This document shows positions 25,363 through 38,867 of a stretch of 64,000 nt of DNA, in pieces. The stretch comes from Brachyhypopomus gauderio (taxonomy: Eukaryota > Chordata > Actinopteri > Gymnotiformes > Hypopomidae). The notes below the pieces were generated by a model. The model saw nothing but the letters and a program-made list of their open reading frames with translations. It did no database searches and was not told the DNA's origin. Each line of letters begins with the position of its first letter. Within the stretch, counting starts at the first letter, position 1. The translations under genes were made by a program, and so were the position numbers. The DNA lies in the NCBI RefSeq assembly GCF_052324685.1, contig NC_135220.1, forward strand, positions 8,081,320 to 8,145,319, in the 5' to 3' direction.

Positions 25363-26484
25363 CAGAGGTGGGACCAAGTCAGTGTTTTGCAAGTCTCAAG
25401 TAAGTCCAAGTCTTTATCCTCAAGTCCCGAGTCAAGTCTCAAGCAAAGACAGTCAAGTCAAGTCTCGAGTCAAGACAGGCAACAGTCAAGTCCCAAGTCT
25501 GAAACTTGGAATTTCAAGTCCTTTCGAGTCTTTTTTTTTTTTTTAACCAATGTTGCAGGTATATTTTAAATGTAAATAATAGACATGTGTTCTTTTTTAA
25601 ATCTGCATTCTCCTCAAATCTTGATAAAACATGTGCAACTGAAAACACGAAGTATAAAAAATTTTTTAATTACACCTCTTTATTGCACAGTTCAATTTGT
25701 TAAAATGCGCTGCAAAAATATTCATACTTTAAACTACAATTTTCCAGAAATAAATATTCTGTGAAAAAGTCATAAGTAGAACTCCATGTTCAAATAAAAA
25801 GTGCTGATATTTTCACAGTACAATACAAAGAACCATAACAGCATTTTTCCCTCTCTTCTCTTATCTGGTTTCTTGGAGAACGTGTGTCCATGTGTGAGTG
25901 ACACAAGACAAACAAATATAAGAACTGAACAATTAACAGGAATCAGGAATGCAACTTTAGACATTTCAGTAAACTATTCTGCATTGCATTTGCAAAAGAC
26001 CAAACTGGCCAAAAGTCTGTATGTCATTTGTGCACGATGAGGCCGTAGAATGATGTCCCCATAGCTGAAAACTCGCTCCACTTTTGCCAATATATTTTTT
26101 CTTGACGTAGATGTCTTCAAATACACAATCCATGCTGAGATAGAACTGGATATGATGGTGACAGAGAGAGGCTCTCTTCCCTGAGTTCAGATACAGAACC
26201 CAGGGTTGCCAACTCTCACGCATTGAGCGTGAGACACACGCATTTGACCGTCTTCACACGCTCTCACGCCACACATCCGATTTCTCACGCCGAAAAAAAA
26301 AATCTAGTTTATTTACCTCTGATCCTTATCTATGATTCAATGAGTTACTAGTTCGCTCTGGCACCAACCACTGGCGATCGATCGATCGCGATATAATACT
26401 TAATTTGTGTCCATTTTACACCCCGCCCGGTAACAATTCACATTCGCTGACCCCCCCCATTTGATTGGTTGTGCTGCAGCTCAT

Positions 26485-26516
<32 letters not shown>

Positions 26517-26808
26517 ACAGAGTGTGGAAAAACAGAGGACCGGTCTGCGTCAGAAGGACGGAAATGAAATGAATGGGGCGCACTTTATAAATATTAATAT
26601 GCGTTTTAAAATTTAGATTTGGGGTAAAAAAAATCAAGTCTTTGCAAGTAAACAGGTTCAAGTCCAATTCAAGTCCCAAGTTATTGGTGTAAAAGTCCAA
26701 GTCAAGTCTAAGTCTCTGAATATTTTTTCAAGTCAAGTCAAAAGTCTTAATATTAATGACTCGAGTCTGACTCGAGTCCAAGTCATGTGACTCGAGTCCC
26801 CACCTCTG
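25363..26808 (-). mobile_element. hAT element nested in the Tc1 transposase
   Basis: The 1446-bp element has ends CAGAGGTGGGACC and, at the right, GTCCCCACCTCTG. It is flanked by a perfect 8-bp duplication GATCCAAA (25355-25362 and 26809-26816), the hallmark of hAT. On the minus strand at about 26085-25965 the translation reads KVERVFSYGDIILRPHRAQM and then LLASLVFCKCN before a stop. This is the C-terminal hAT dimerisation domain. The rest of the transposase is missing. Subterminal regions are rich in degenerate TCAAGTC motifs. Another repeat sits inside it. Confidence 0.9.
26203..26460 (+). repeat. Dispersed repeat, copy 2 (inside the hAT)
   Basis: Similar to 1620-1860 in the same orientation. 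Its left end CCCAGGGTTGCCAAC is the reverse complement of the right end of copy 1. A (CA)n tract follows at 26486-26514. This is a third level of nesting: repeat in hAT in Tc1. Confidence 0.7.
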
Positions 26809-27880
26809 GATCCAAACACCTCAAACTTTGATTCATCTGTCCATAACTTTTTTCCAATCTTCCTCTGTCCAATGTCTGTGTTCTTTTGCCCATATTCATC
26901 TTTTTCTTTTATTAGCCAGATATGGCTTTTTCTTTGCCACTCTGCCCTAAAGGCCAGCATGCCGGAGTCACCTCTTCACTGTAGACGTTGACACTGGCGT
27001 TTTGCGGGTACTATTTAATGAAGCTGCCAGTTGAGGACCTGTGAAGCGTCGATTTCTCAAACTGGAGACTCTAATGTACTTGTCTTCTTGCTCAGTTATG
27101 CAGCGGGGCCTTCCACTTCTCCTTCTACACTGGTTAGAGCCTGTCTGTGCTCTCCTCTGAAGGGAGTAGTACACACCATTGTAGGAAATCTTCAGTTTCT
27201 TGGCAATGTCTCGCATGGAATAGACTTCATTTCTCAGAACAAGAATAGACTGTCGAGTTTCAATTGAAAGTTGTTTTTTTCTGGCCATTTTGTGAGTTTA
27301 ATCGAACCAACAATTGTAATGCTCCAGATTCTCAACTAGCTCAAAAGAAGGTCAGTTTTATAGCTTCTCTAATCAGCAAAACTGTTTTCAGCTGTGCTAA
27401 CCTACTTGCACAAGGGTTTTCAAGGGTTTTATAAAAATCCAATAGCCTCCTTACAGAGTTAGCAAACACAATGTACGATTACAACACTGGAGTGATGGTT
27501 GTTGGAAATAGGTCTCCATACATCTATGTAGATATTGCATTAAAAACCAGATGTTTACAGCTAGAATAGTCATTTACCACATTAATAATGTATAGAGTGT
27601 ATATACTCTTTTTGATGCATTTAATGTTAGCTAAATTGAAATAAAAACTGATTTTCTTTCAAAAATAAGAACATTTGTAAGTGACCCCAAACTTTTGAAC
27701 GGTAGTGTATATTATATAGTGTGTGTAGGTGAGAGAGACAAAGAAATATACATAGATATATTAAAAATTGTAGTAAAGTACACAAAGTTTCCAGATACAG
27801 AGAAACAGGATGTTTTGGACAGACGTCCATCAGCCCTGCAAGCAAAATGCTTCTGAATTGCAAGTAGGAAGAAGCAATTC

Positions 27881-27920
27881 TGTGTGTGTGTGTGTGTGTG
27901 TGTATGTGTGTGTGTGTGTG
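27881..27920. repeat. (TG)n microsatellite
   Basis: About 19 TG units with one interruption, between the Tc1 element and the last exon of antxr2. Confidence 0.9.
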
Positions 27921-28281
27921 CGCTCATACATTGTCAGATTAGGAACAAGGATCAAAAACTGCCATTTCAACCACAGTCATAAGTTCATGAGGCCTTTATG
28001 AAACCACGAATAGTCACACTCTGCTTTGGCAACCCCCCACATTCGTTTATGCATGTGCACACACACAAGAAAAATACATACAAACCAATAGCTTGCACAG
28101 TCAAAATCAGAATAACTGACCAAACCTTCACACTGAAGTGAAACATTAAAATTATAAAAAGTCATTAGAAAAACATGACAACTAATATATGCAAAAATAA
28201 TTCTGTTGTTAAATTACAAAAATGTGCACATACAAGGCACACAGATTGTTTACACTGCCAAAGCAGACACTTTAAAAACAA

Positions 28282-31200
28282 CTAGCGGCCGGCCTGTTGA
28301 CTCTGAATCCTTGTGAACTTGATGCAGCGACCCTGAAACATAAACAATATAAAAGCAAGGTGTCAAAAAAGGCCAAAGATCATATTCTGAGATTCTTTAA
28401 AGTGTCCTCCTCTAAAATGACTTGTCCTTGTCTGCTCGGATTTATGATTTCATTCAGTCTAAAATATGACAAAATAAACTGCCTCAAACATCTCTGCCAC
28501 ACAGATGCTAATGACATTATGCGGCTAATGATATAATTTTTGGATCCTTAATTCTTTGGCTAAGGATCTATTCATGACCATCCTAAGAATCCTGTTTGAA
28601 TGAAACCATAGAATTTGTGTGTCTATATCATGCAAGCCATGACTCATTCACACAATTTTCACAAAAGCTGCATCTGCACATAACCCTTTGCTTCCTTATT
28701 AATTAAGAGTCCAGGCACAGTAACCTTCAGCCAGGCAAAGCAACAGTCATGCTCAGCAGACATTTTGTCACTGGAGCAATAATCTTATTTTTGAAGGAAA
28801 CATGTAGCTCCATATTCCTAAACCCAGAATTGATTTCCTTAAAAGTAGTCACAATGGACAATGTCATACATAAACAACACAAAACAGTAACATACCCTGT
28901 CACCTGCCGTGGGTCTCATGACAGCAACTCTGTTATACTGTCGTCGTAGCAGTGCCAACAAGGCATCAAAACGGCCCTGGACATCCAGCATCAATGAACA
29001 AACATCTTTACTTTGCCATGCATTCCCCCAGATAACAGCCAAAATGAGCCACCCAGATTTGCACTCTGAGGTGGACTCACCATAATTGGTCTGTACCATT
29101 TGGAAATGGACTCACCTTAATTGGTGTGTACCATTTGGATGGAGGTGGAGGGTGATAGGGAGGAGGTGGCCTTAAAGGAGCTTTTACAATGGGATCTTCC
29201 ACTTCCTCCTCAGGCATCTTGACTATGGCATTTTTGGCTTTCTCCAACCGTGCTCCTTCTTCTGTGGACCCTTTCTCACCCCAGCGAACCTAGCAAGGGC
29301 AGAAGACTGGTTCGGGCATGTCTTAGGCCAGGATTGTGCCTATAGTACCACTGCACTACATATCTTAGTGATCACCCCTAATAGTCCAGTGATTCAAATC
29401 ATCAGGTGAAGGTATTGCCTTAATCAGTGTTCTGGAGCTGGGAGAACCCTGAAGGATGTGGTGCAGGGTCAGGACTTGTATACAAAACCATAAGTAACAA
29501 TGTATTTTACCCACACTACTAAGACAGGGGATCAAGACATTTATCGTTTAAGCTACTAAGGTACTTTAAATTACTTTTAAATCACTCTTATTAATTGAAG
29601 TTTATATAAGTTTAATAAGTATATATTATGCTAGTGAGATAATTAAAACATTTACAAGTAAAAGTTAAGAAATAAGTCTGGCCTGGGAAAGAGACATTCT
29701 TGAACAGTCTCTTAGCAGGCCTGGGAAACAGACCCAAGTAAAAATCTTCCAATGGGATATAATATCAATTTTTAAACTTCCATAATGATGGATTTTAATT
29801 AGCATACACTCACCTTATTAGGTACAACTGTCCAACTGCTCATTAACGTAAATGTCAAATAGGCCAATCACATGGCAGCAACTCAATGCATTTATGCATG
29901 TAGACATGGCCAAGACAATCTGCTGCATTTCAAACCGAGCATCAGAATAGGGAAGAAAGGTGATTTTAGTGACTTTCAACGTGACATGGTTGTTGGTGCC
30001 AGACAGGCCTTGTATCAAAGGTTGAGGCTGCTGGTGGTGGTGGTGGTGGTGCAATGGTGTGGTGAATATTTTCCTGGCACATTTTGGGCCCACCTTTCTT
30101 GACATTGTGTCAAGACATAGTCCATCTGTCTGTCTGTCTGTCATTCTGAAGGTAAAAGGGGGTCCAACCCAGTACTAGCAAGGTGTACCTAAAACTGGCC
30201 AGTGAGTGTATATTGAATAATTTATTATTATATAATAACACTATTATTATATAACACTATGTCAAGAAAGGTGGGGCAATTTCATCATTTCTGAACACAA
30301 AATAAATATGTGAATTCTTTGTATATGTGTTGGGCATTTTCTGGAATTATCTTGGGGGCCGCTCAATGGAGCATGTGTTCCCTTTTGAGTCTTGGTCCGC
30401 CTGAGGTTTCTTCCTAATCCCTACCTTCATAGGGAGTTTTTCTTGCCACTATCACCTTTGGCTTGCCCATTAGGGATCTGGACCCACACGATTATAAAGC
30501 TGCTTTGTGGAAAACGTGTTGTAAAAAGTGCTATATAAATAAATTTGACTTTGACTCTTGGGGGACATCCCCTGTGGGACTTCCTCAGGAAAGTGTCTCA
30601 ATTGCACACCAACACTGATCTACAATAAAGTGGGACCTGTTATCTTCAAGTGTTATTGGGGTATGCCTTCTTTATTTTATTCAGTATTACTTTGTTGCTG
30701 GTTTGCTTAAGGATAATTCAGTGGTACTAACTAACCATTGGCACATTTTGCAACTATTAAATGATGGTGTTTTGTTTTAGGCTTAGGATGGAGCGTAAGT
30801 AACCTCCATGCGTTTGATGCCTCCAGCACCTCTGCCTCCATAATAGGAAGCATCCACCATGGGCCACCTGTTCTTAGGCGGTGGGTCCACCTCTGGCTCC
30901 TGTGGGCCAGACACAGCCAAATAAAGAGATCTTCTTGATAAATATAGTAAATATGAAGAAAATCTAGGAACTGACTAAAAAAGAAGAAATTAAACACACA
31001 TAGGAAATCAGTGATTCTTAGTGGTTGCTGATTGATTAACTGAATCACAAATCTTACTCCACAGTCCACTTACAGGAAGTGGTGGTGGTGGAGGAGGTCG
31101 AGATGGAGGAGGGTCCCTGATGACCTATGACACAAATGTTCAATCCACAATTATCCAACATTTCCCTAGTACTGTTGGTAAGCACTTTGAAACTATATGC

Positions 31201-34200
31201 AAATAATCTGTAAAAATAATTTTATCACAATATTATATATGTAAATTTATAAATAACATATAGAATTGTTTTACATTCTGACGCCTTTCACATACATATT
31301 TCACATTTTAATGAATGTTAATCATTTTTTAATTAATGTATGGTAAGGACGTATTACATTATTTTATTATGACATGTACAAGTACTTCATAGTTTTACTG
31401 ACCATTTGTGAATGGGTATCTAACCTATGAGGTGTATTTCTGTGAGCTGTTCCATGTGCTGTTTACTCACCACAGTGCAGCAGAGAGGCCAGAACCACCA
31501 GAGCAACAGCACCCCTGCCAGCAGCAGCAGAACCAGCAACACCAGCAGCACCACCATGCCGTTCCACTGACATATCCAACAAACACATACACACACACAC
31601 ATCCAACACAGTGCCAATGTCACTTTTGTATATAAATATCTCCAAATACCCATAATGCATAATTACAATACAAAGTTAATGCCATAGAAAATGGTGTAAC
31701 ATGCACTAGTAATTCACAATATTAGTAATGAACACAGCAAACTGAGATCCTGTGCTACACTCACACATGTTTGGGCATATATTGTGATGGGGCTGGAGAT
31801 GTAGGACCGTCCATGATCAAAGCTGATCAGCACTTCAATGGAACTGTGAATAGAAACAGCACGTGTGTTCTTACAAAGGATCATCCACCGGAGGCACAAC
31901 AATTCTCTTATAATGACAGAAGTCTTTCTGTTAATACAAACATGCACTGGATGGAGGAGAGAAACTGGTATTGAAAATTCTTTCATGAAGCAACCAAAAA
32001 GTTGAAGAGATGGACATGAAAACAAAATTTTAGTGAAGACACTAATTTTTTTAAAAGCTCACGCTGGTGAAGTGTGCTAAATATTAACCCTTTATCTACA
32101 CTGTATAATACCTACATTAAGCATGACGGTTAATATTTAGCACACTTTAAATTTTAGTGAACTGGATGGAGAGAAAACACTGACGTGTGGAGGAAATATA
32201 TGTATTTGCAATATCTACAGACCATTTAGCAATTAATTTTAACCTTTGTATAAACTTTAATGGTAAAACTCAGTTTGAAACAGAACCCCCGCATTCCGCC
32301 ATGTTTGAAAACGCTGGGAAGCTGGTGGGGTGGGCGTGGCTTGGACTCAGAGGCGTTTTTTCAGAGCTCTGTGTCAGTCCGGAATCAATGACAAATGGAG
32401 ATTGCAGAGGAACTTAGCCTTCATCTAAGACCCTCCCACACGTGAAATGTGTTCCAAAAGTCAGAAGCAAAAAAACGAAGCAGAAGCAAAGAGAGATTTC
32501 AGAAGCAAAAGACCTTACTGGGAAAAAAAAAAAAAAAAACAAAAACAATGGAACTAAAAACTGTCAAAATGCAAAAGAAAATAAGTTTCAAGTAACCAAT
32601 TATATTTTAAATATATACTTTTGATATATATTTTTTTTGTTTTGCATTCACAACATATACTTTCTGCTCTTGAATTTTGCCTGCAGATTTACTTTTGCTT
32701 CTGTGGAACTTTTGATACAGAAATCACCCCATAAAGGTGTGCTGGAAAATGTGGACCAGAATGGATTATCTAAATGGGTGCCTTGGAGAACTGGATCGGA
32801 CTTTCAAAAAAAAAAAACTGGATTGGGAGTCTGGATCGGCATTTTCTCGTGCCTGCCAATCCGATACACATTTTTTAAAAATATCGGCGGCCAATCCGAT
32901 CCAAATATCGGATCGGGACAAGCCTAACACCCACTGCACTGTACTTGACCCTTTCACTATGTGATTGTTCTTTATCAGCAGTCTCATGGTTACAGAAACC
33001 AAAACAGAAGTCAACAGGAACTCCTGATATGTCTTATTTAATCTGCCAGCTAGAGTTTAACAGCAGTAGCTTTGTCCAGAGAGAGGCTCTGTTCTAAAAG
33101 AGTAAGAGAAGAATGCTACTCACTGTCCGGCTTCCGTCAGCACTGCAGTGGGACACAGCACATAACCATCCTTCACAACACTTGGCCTCTCATCTGACAG
33201 GAAGAGACAACAGCATGAGATCACTGTGTGCTACCGAAAGTGTCCTGGACTCAGTGCTTTCACTTAATGTGATGAACGATGAACTCTCAGACTGATCAGA
33301 GAAAAGTTCCTATGGCTGCTGAAGTTCCCTTGCAGAGGATACAGATCACAGTAAATGGCAGAACAAACACAGTTTTCATCATTTTTTTATAATTTTATTT
33401 TAGTGATACTGCAGTATGAATCCACAAAAACACATTTTAGTGAGCTTTCACGGTAGTTTTTACAAATTATTAATAATTTTTTTTTCCGTTTTATAAGTGT
33501 CACAAATTGGCTTCCAAGGTATAATTTATACATAGTATATAACCAATAATTTGACAAAACGCACCCTAAGACTATTTACACTGCTCTAAATCTTGAATAA
33601 AATATTGTTGGAGTATTCCTCATCACTATGAAACTCTCAGGAAGTTAGCTAAAGAGCTGCTTTTATTTGCGGATACAAGAACATTGATATCCTGTTAGAA
33701 ATAATGACATGATTGTGGTCCTCCATGATTCGTTCTGTCATAGCCAAATTACTATGAGGTAAGTCAAATTACAGATCCTTGTAGCTAATGTCTAACCTCC
33801 TGATTGGGTTGTAAAATCTGGCCTGTTGCTGTCTGCAGCAGCTGGTAAGTGTAACATGGCAACTCTGTTGGCTTACTGTAGGATTCTTGCTGATTGACAG
33901 AGAGTGTGCACAACACACCCTCTAAACTCCGCCCCTGAGTGAAGCCCCTCCCTCTCACAACAATGTTGAATGATTCTGAAAGAGAATTGTTTCAGAATTG
34001 TTTTTATTATGCAAAACAATGCCAGCATTCTCTAGATAGTAAATTTGAATTAAAATTATTTTGGAGCTTAGCACATCATACCATTCACACAAACACTGGA
34101 GGGCTCAATAGCAAAAATCTCAATGCACGATTTCTTGAGTATCTGTGAAAAACAAATTCAACATTTGTTAGATGGCAACATGCAATATATTAATCACAAT

Positions 34201-35443
34201 GTATTGTGAAATTGCCTTTATCTTACAGAATTTACGATAGACTTGAGTGCATGGAATCCATCTAATACAGGAAACACATGATCCATGCTGTCAGCAATAT
34301 CTGAAAGCTGGAAATAAACACATATATCATACACATAACACACCCAAATCCATTAAGTATTCCTATTGTCACACACATTCATTTATACAGACTTGGGAAC
34401 ATTTCCATACTGGTACTTAGGAGCTTTCAACTCTAGTCTCCAACAACTGTACAAGCAGGATGTGCCTAGCTGCCGCAATCTAATTCCCCAGATCAAATTA
34501 CATGGACCTGCTGGAACATCGGCTTCATATTAACCCTCCCATCCCTCACAAATCACTCTTACATCTCTCGCTTTCTTTATATTATAGAATCTTTCATACA
34601 CCAATTCTACAAAAAATTATCCAAAGCGATCTAGACCAGACTGTTCTGCGAGTACTTGTTTGTATTACAATGTACTTTAGTTACACTCTCTACTGTTTAT
34701 CTCACTAATTTGAATGAATGAATGAATGAATGTTCGATTTATATAGCACCTTTCCAGATTCCCAAGGCGCTTTACAATTTAACACAGGTACAAGTCACAG
34801 ACAATCAATCACACACACACCGGCGAGAAGCGGCAGCCAATTGCGCACAGCGTACTCTCTACCGGAAGCCACAGCCCCCTGGGGGACTGAATGGGGTGCA
34901 GGAAGGGGAGAGAGGACAGACTCTAGTGGCAGAGCACCATCCACCACTGGGCATACAAGCACACACACTACTTTTTTTATTGAACATAGAGACACAGACA
35001 CACACTCAGGGAGAATTTTTTGTTGACTGCCAATTTACCTAACCTCCATGTTTTTGGACTGTGGGAGGAAACCGGAGATCCCGGAGGAAACCCACGCAAA
35101 CACAGGGAGAACATGGAAACTCCACTCTCTGGTTGAGAGAATTAGTGAATTAGCTTATTCACTAATTTATTTTGCATTAGTGGTTTGTAACTCAAAATGG
35201 TACCACATAGTTCACTGTAGGTGTTCAATGTGATGAATGAACACCTACAGTGTTTACACAAAACATACCGTACTGCTTACTTCAACGCTGATGTTTTTGC
35301 CTACTCTTTGGGAACTGGGATGCAAGTATTCTTTTACACAATGTTAAGGCCATGCAAACAGATGACATACTTGCTGAGCATCGAAGTCCTTCACCCCCAC
35401 GCAGTACACACGTGCACCATAATCCCTGGCCAGATCAGCCTGA

Positions 35444-35509
<66 letters not shown>

Positions 35510-37508
35510 ACACACACACACACACACGTGCACAAGTTTCAGGAATGTGACAGGTGTAGTGCATTATGTGTGCTTGAGAGTACAAAAGCACAATTTACAG
35601 TTCATCCGCTCCAAATTTCCAGCTTGAATTCAGCAAAGCTTTATTTATTTGCACTTAATTGGGTGTGTCAGAGCACGATCAAGTATGCAGTGCCATGATG
35701 CACCAGAACTAGGTTTGGACAGTCCTGGTGGCCTGTTGCTAGATGACATCCTCACCTTTTTCACGGTGAGGTCGTGAGGGTAGACCTCCAGTTTCCCATC
35801 AGTCAGTGCGATAATGATGCTTGACCCTCTTGTGCCTTGAGTTTTCATTTGCTCTATGGCCTGATCAAGTCCACAAATGACCAACACATTACCAATCCAA
35901 CCAACAGCTCAATGTTTTATTAACAATATAGCACATGCAATAACATCAATAATGAGTGTGAATGAATAGTACATGCTTACCTTTATAATCCCTTCATGCA
36001 TGTAGGTCTCACCCGCGGGTCTGATCGTTCTCAAACGCTCTAACCCCTCATCTATAGCAGTCCTAAAAGCACAGAACATTTTTCACATTACTTGTAATTA
36101 ATACTTGTCAAAGGTAAGAAATGTGTTGTAAGCAATACATCCATCCCTGTCTTATCTGTGTGCACATTCCAAACTGGCACAATACTTCCATCACAAAGAA
36201 TGCTGATTCAGTACATCCTTATGGTAAAAACTGAGAATCTGGTTGAGAGAACGCACCCTGACATGGAGGTGCATGGAGACGCATGGCTCAGTGAAGTCCA
36301 GTCTGTTAAATTCTACTGCTTGGATTTTTTTTTCTACTGCTTGGGTTTAATTAGCACCTTCACAGCTACCATCAGTACAGCAGCACCATACAAACTACAC
36401 CAAAAGTCCAAGCCTCCTCTAACATTACCTCAAAATGTTTACACTAGACTACCTATTTGGATTTCAATAAACATTCATCATATTTACTGCCCAAATAAGA
36501 GTTTTCCTGAGAATCATTACATGAAATGCATATTTTGTATATGTGTTTTGTATATGTATTTTGATTTGTCTTAATGGAATTAAGGTACATCAGTAAGGTA
36601 CATCCTTACCTGCTGTCTTTGAGAGAAAAGATGATTCTTTCAGATCTCACCCCTTTGTATGTAGACAGACAGCAGACGAAGAATAATCTCCAGAGACAAT
36701 CAACCCCTGATGTGGCAACCATCAGAATCCCTGAGAAGTGTTGATGGTTGCCCACCTTTGCATGCCTAACACGTATATCCTTTGTTTGTATATCCTTTAA
36801 AGTCTTACCTTACCTTCATCCCACAGTGACCCCTCCTTAAACTCCTCTTCCTCCTCACCTTCATCCCCCACTTACCCCCCTTAAACTCCTCATCTTCCTC
36901 CTCCTTCCTCCTCCCACATTCTACAATGTATATAAGGTCCTCCCAAATAGACTACAGGAGAACTGGTCGTGATCCACTTTGCTACATGCTCTGTGTGTAA
37001 ATAAACTTGTCAACACTGAAGCCATCCAGTCTCCTGACTCCTGAATCTGATTCCTGAAGGCCGAATTTCTAACAACTTAGAAATAAGACTTCAGAACATG
37101 ACGAATCCTATCTGATTTTTTTGGGTCAACTCCATTAGCTCAACGTGTTGAGCAAGGTGCTCCCAAGTACAAACAATGCTGAAGTCTACAATGCATGTGT
37201 ACGAAGGTGGTTCGAATCCCACGTTGGGAAGTACTCCACCAAAAAGATTCTCAAACTAGCTTGTGTGTTTTGAGCAGGCACCTCATTCACAAATTCCCTT
37301 CATATTTATGAGCAGTCATGGTCCTGTGGTAGGGAATTGGTCTTGTGACCGGCGAGTTGTGGGTTTGATTCCCAGGCCTGAGGCCATGACTGAGGTGCCC
37401 TTAAGCAAGGCACCTAACCCCAACTGCTCCCCGGGCGCCAAGTTAGGGCTGCCCACTGCTCTGGGCATGTGGTTCACACAGCCCCCTAGTAATCACTAGT
37501 GTGTTTGT

Positions 37509-37587
<79 letters not shown>

Positions 37588-38819
37588 CTAACTGCACAGA
37601 TGGGTAAATGCAGAGGACAATGCAGTCAAATGTGGACAACGTGGTGAAAAATCACAATTGACAAATATGGCACATTTCAATTACTTTCATATTTTAGAAT
37701 TTTAGTTATAATTAATTAATGGGAAGGATGTTATTGAGCACCAGTGAGCTTGCCCTCTTCATTAGCAATGAACCTTGCAGAGGGGCAGGTCTCCAGGTCA
37801 AATTTATTTATACAGTATAGCTCTTTTTACAACATGTCACAAAGCAGCTTTACAATCACATGGGTCCAGATCCCTAATGAGCAAGCCAGGGGCAACAATG
37901 GCAAGGAAAATTCCCTAGGGCAGCAGAGGGGCAAGTCTCCAGGGCAGCAGTCGCTGTTAAGGACTGACAGCATGTGAATATCTTGTACCTGCCTCTCGTA
38001 CCTGTCTCTCGTAAGGTGCAGGATCACTTCTGCTTTGGAGGAGAAGACGATGAATGAGACTCTCATCTTTGGACTGCAAAGAAAATAAATAAATAAATGT
38101 GTGCATTAGGAACTGGGGGGGTAAACAAACTGTAAACTAAATATTAGACCCTCCAGTGTGTGTTACTGGTGCAAAATGTAGAATGCTTTCCATCTAGTCC
38201 TGACAAAAATCATATTAAAACAATACCCTAGTGTGGTGGCTGATAACAAAATGAGCAACACACATCCTTGAGTTTGGAGTTAAGTTTTCTAGCATTCAGA
38301 CTAGGCCACACAGCCACAGTCTACTCTACACTGAACACAACCCATAAAATTTATATAGTTAAAGATAGTAATCCACTATTAACTTTATATGTAGTCCCAC
38401 ATATGTTCACAATAACAGTTCTGACTGTTCTCTGGGGTGCATGTGGTTTGTTCTGCTACGGAAACACCATCTGCAAGCTCTTCTAAGTTGGTCATTTATT
38501 TTGAGATTCAATCTGGGAGCAACAGTGTTGGGCTGAATAGGGGACTGCTTACCTTACAAAGAGATTAGTTAGCTGCTCCACAAATAAGTATATGTCCTGC
38601 CAGTTGTCCGACACACTCCCAGATCTGGAATGATGGTGAATGTTTTCATGCGTTGTCAAATAAACAGGCCCATACAAGGGCAGCAATGTGAGGCAGAAGC
38701 CCATTAACTTGGATCTCGAAAATAGTCAACTGATATTTCTTCAGTAACACTCGTGTGTTCACATACATAAGATTGATTAAGTTTGAGCTGGACTGTGTGT
38801 GCGAGGACAGAGAGAGAGG

Positions 38820-38867
<48 letters not shown>

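Larger units (their letters stand above)
24632..27712 (-). mobile_element. Tc1-like transposon, split by a hAT insertion
   Basis: The inverted repeats ACACTACCGTTCAAAAGTTT (24637 on) and their complement (to about 27711) enclose a minus-strand transposase. The N-terminal part (27288-26968) starts MARKKQLSIETRQSILVLRN and has helix-turn-helix units plus the RRRSGRPR hook. The middle (26960-26820) has KKLWTDESKFEVFGS, carrying the first catalytic Asp. The C-terminal part (25362-24799) has VMVWGCF, LQQDNDPKHTS with the second Asp, and WPTQSPDLNPIE with the final Glu (DD34E). Subtracting the insertion leaves about 1.6 kb, the normal Tc1 size. The copy is inactive because of the insertion and frame breaks. 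Confidence 0.93.

Noticed and set aside
35344-35627. ORFs of Thr-His or Val-Cys repeats on both strands
   Set aside because: They read through the (CA)n tract; only 35371-35439 on the minus strand is a real exon.
37133-37225. tRNA-like arms (TAGCTCAACGTGTTGAGC and GGTTCGAATCCC)
   Set aside because: D-arm and B-box-like motifs are present, but the spacing is too long and no acceptor stem pairs, so it is at most a tRNA pseudogene or SINE fossil.
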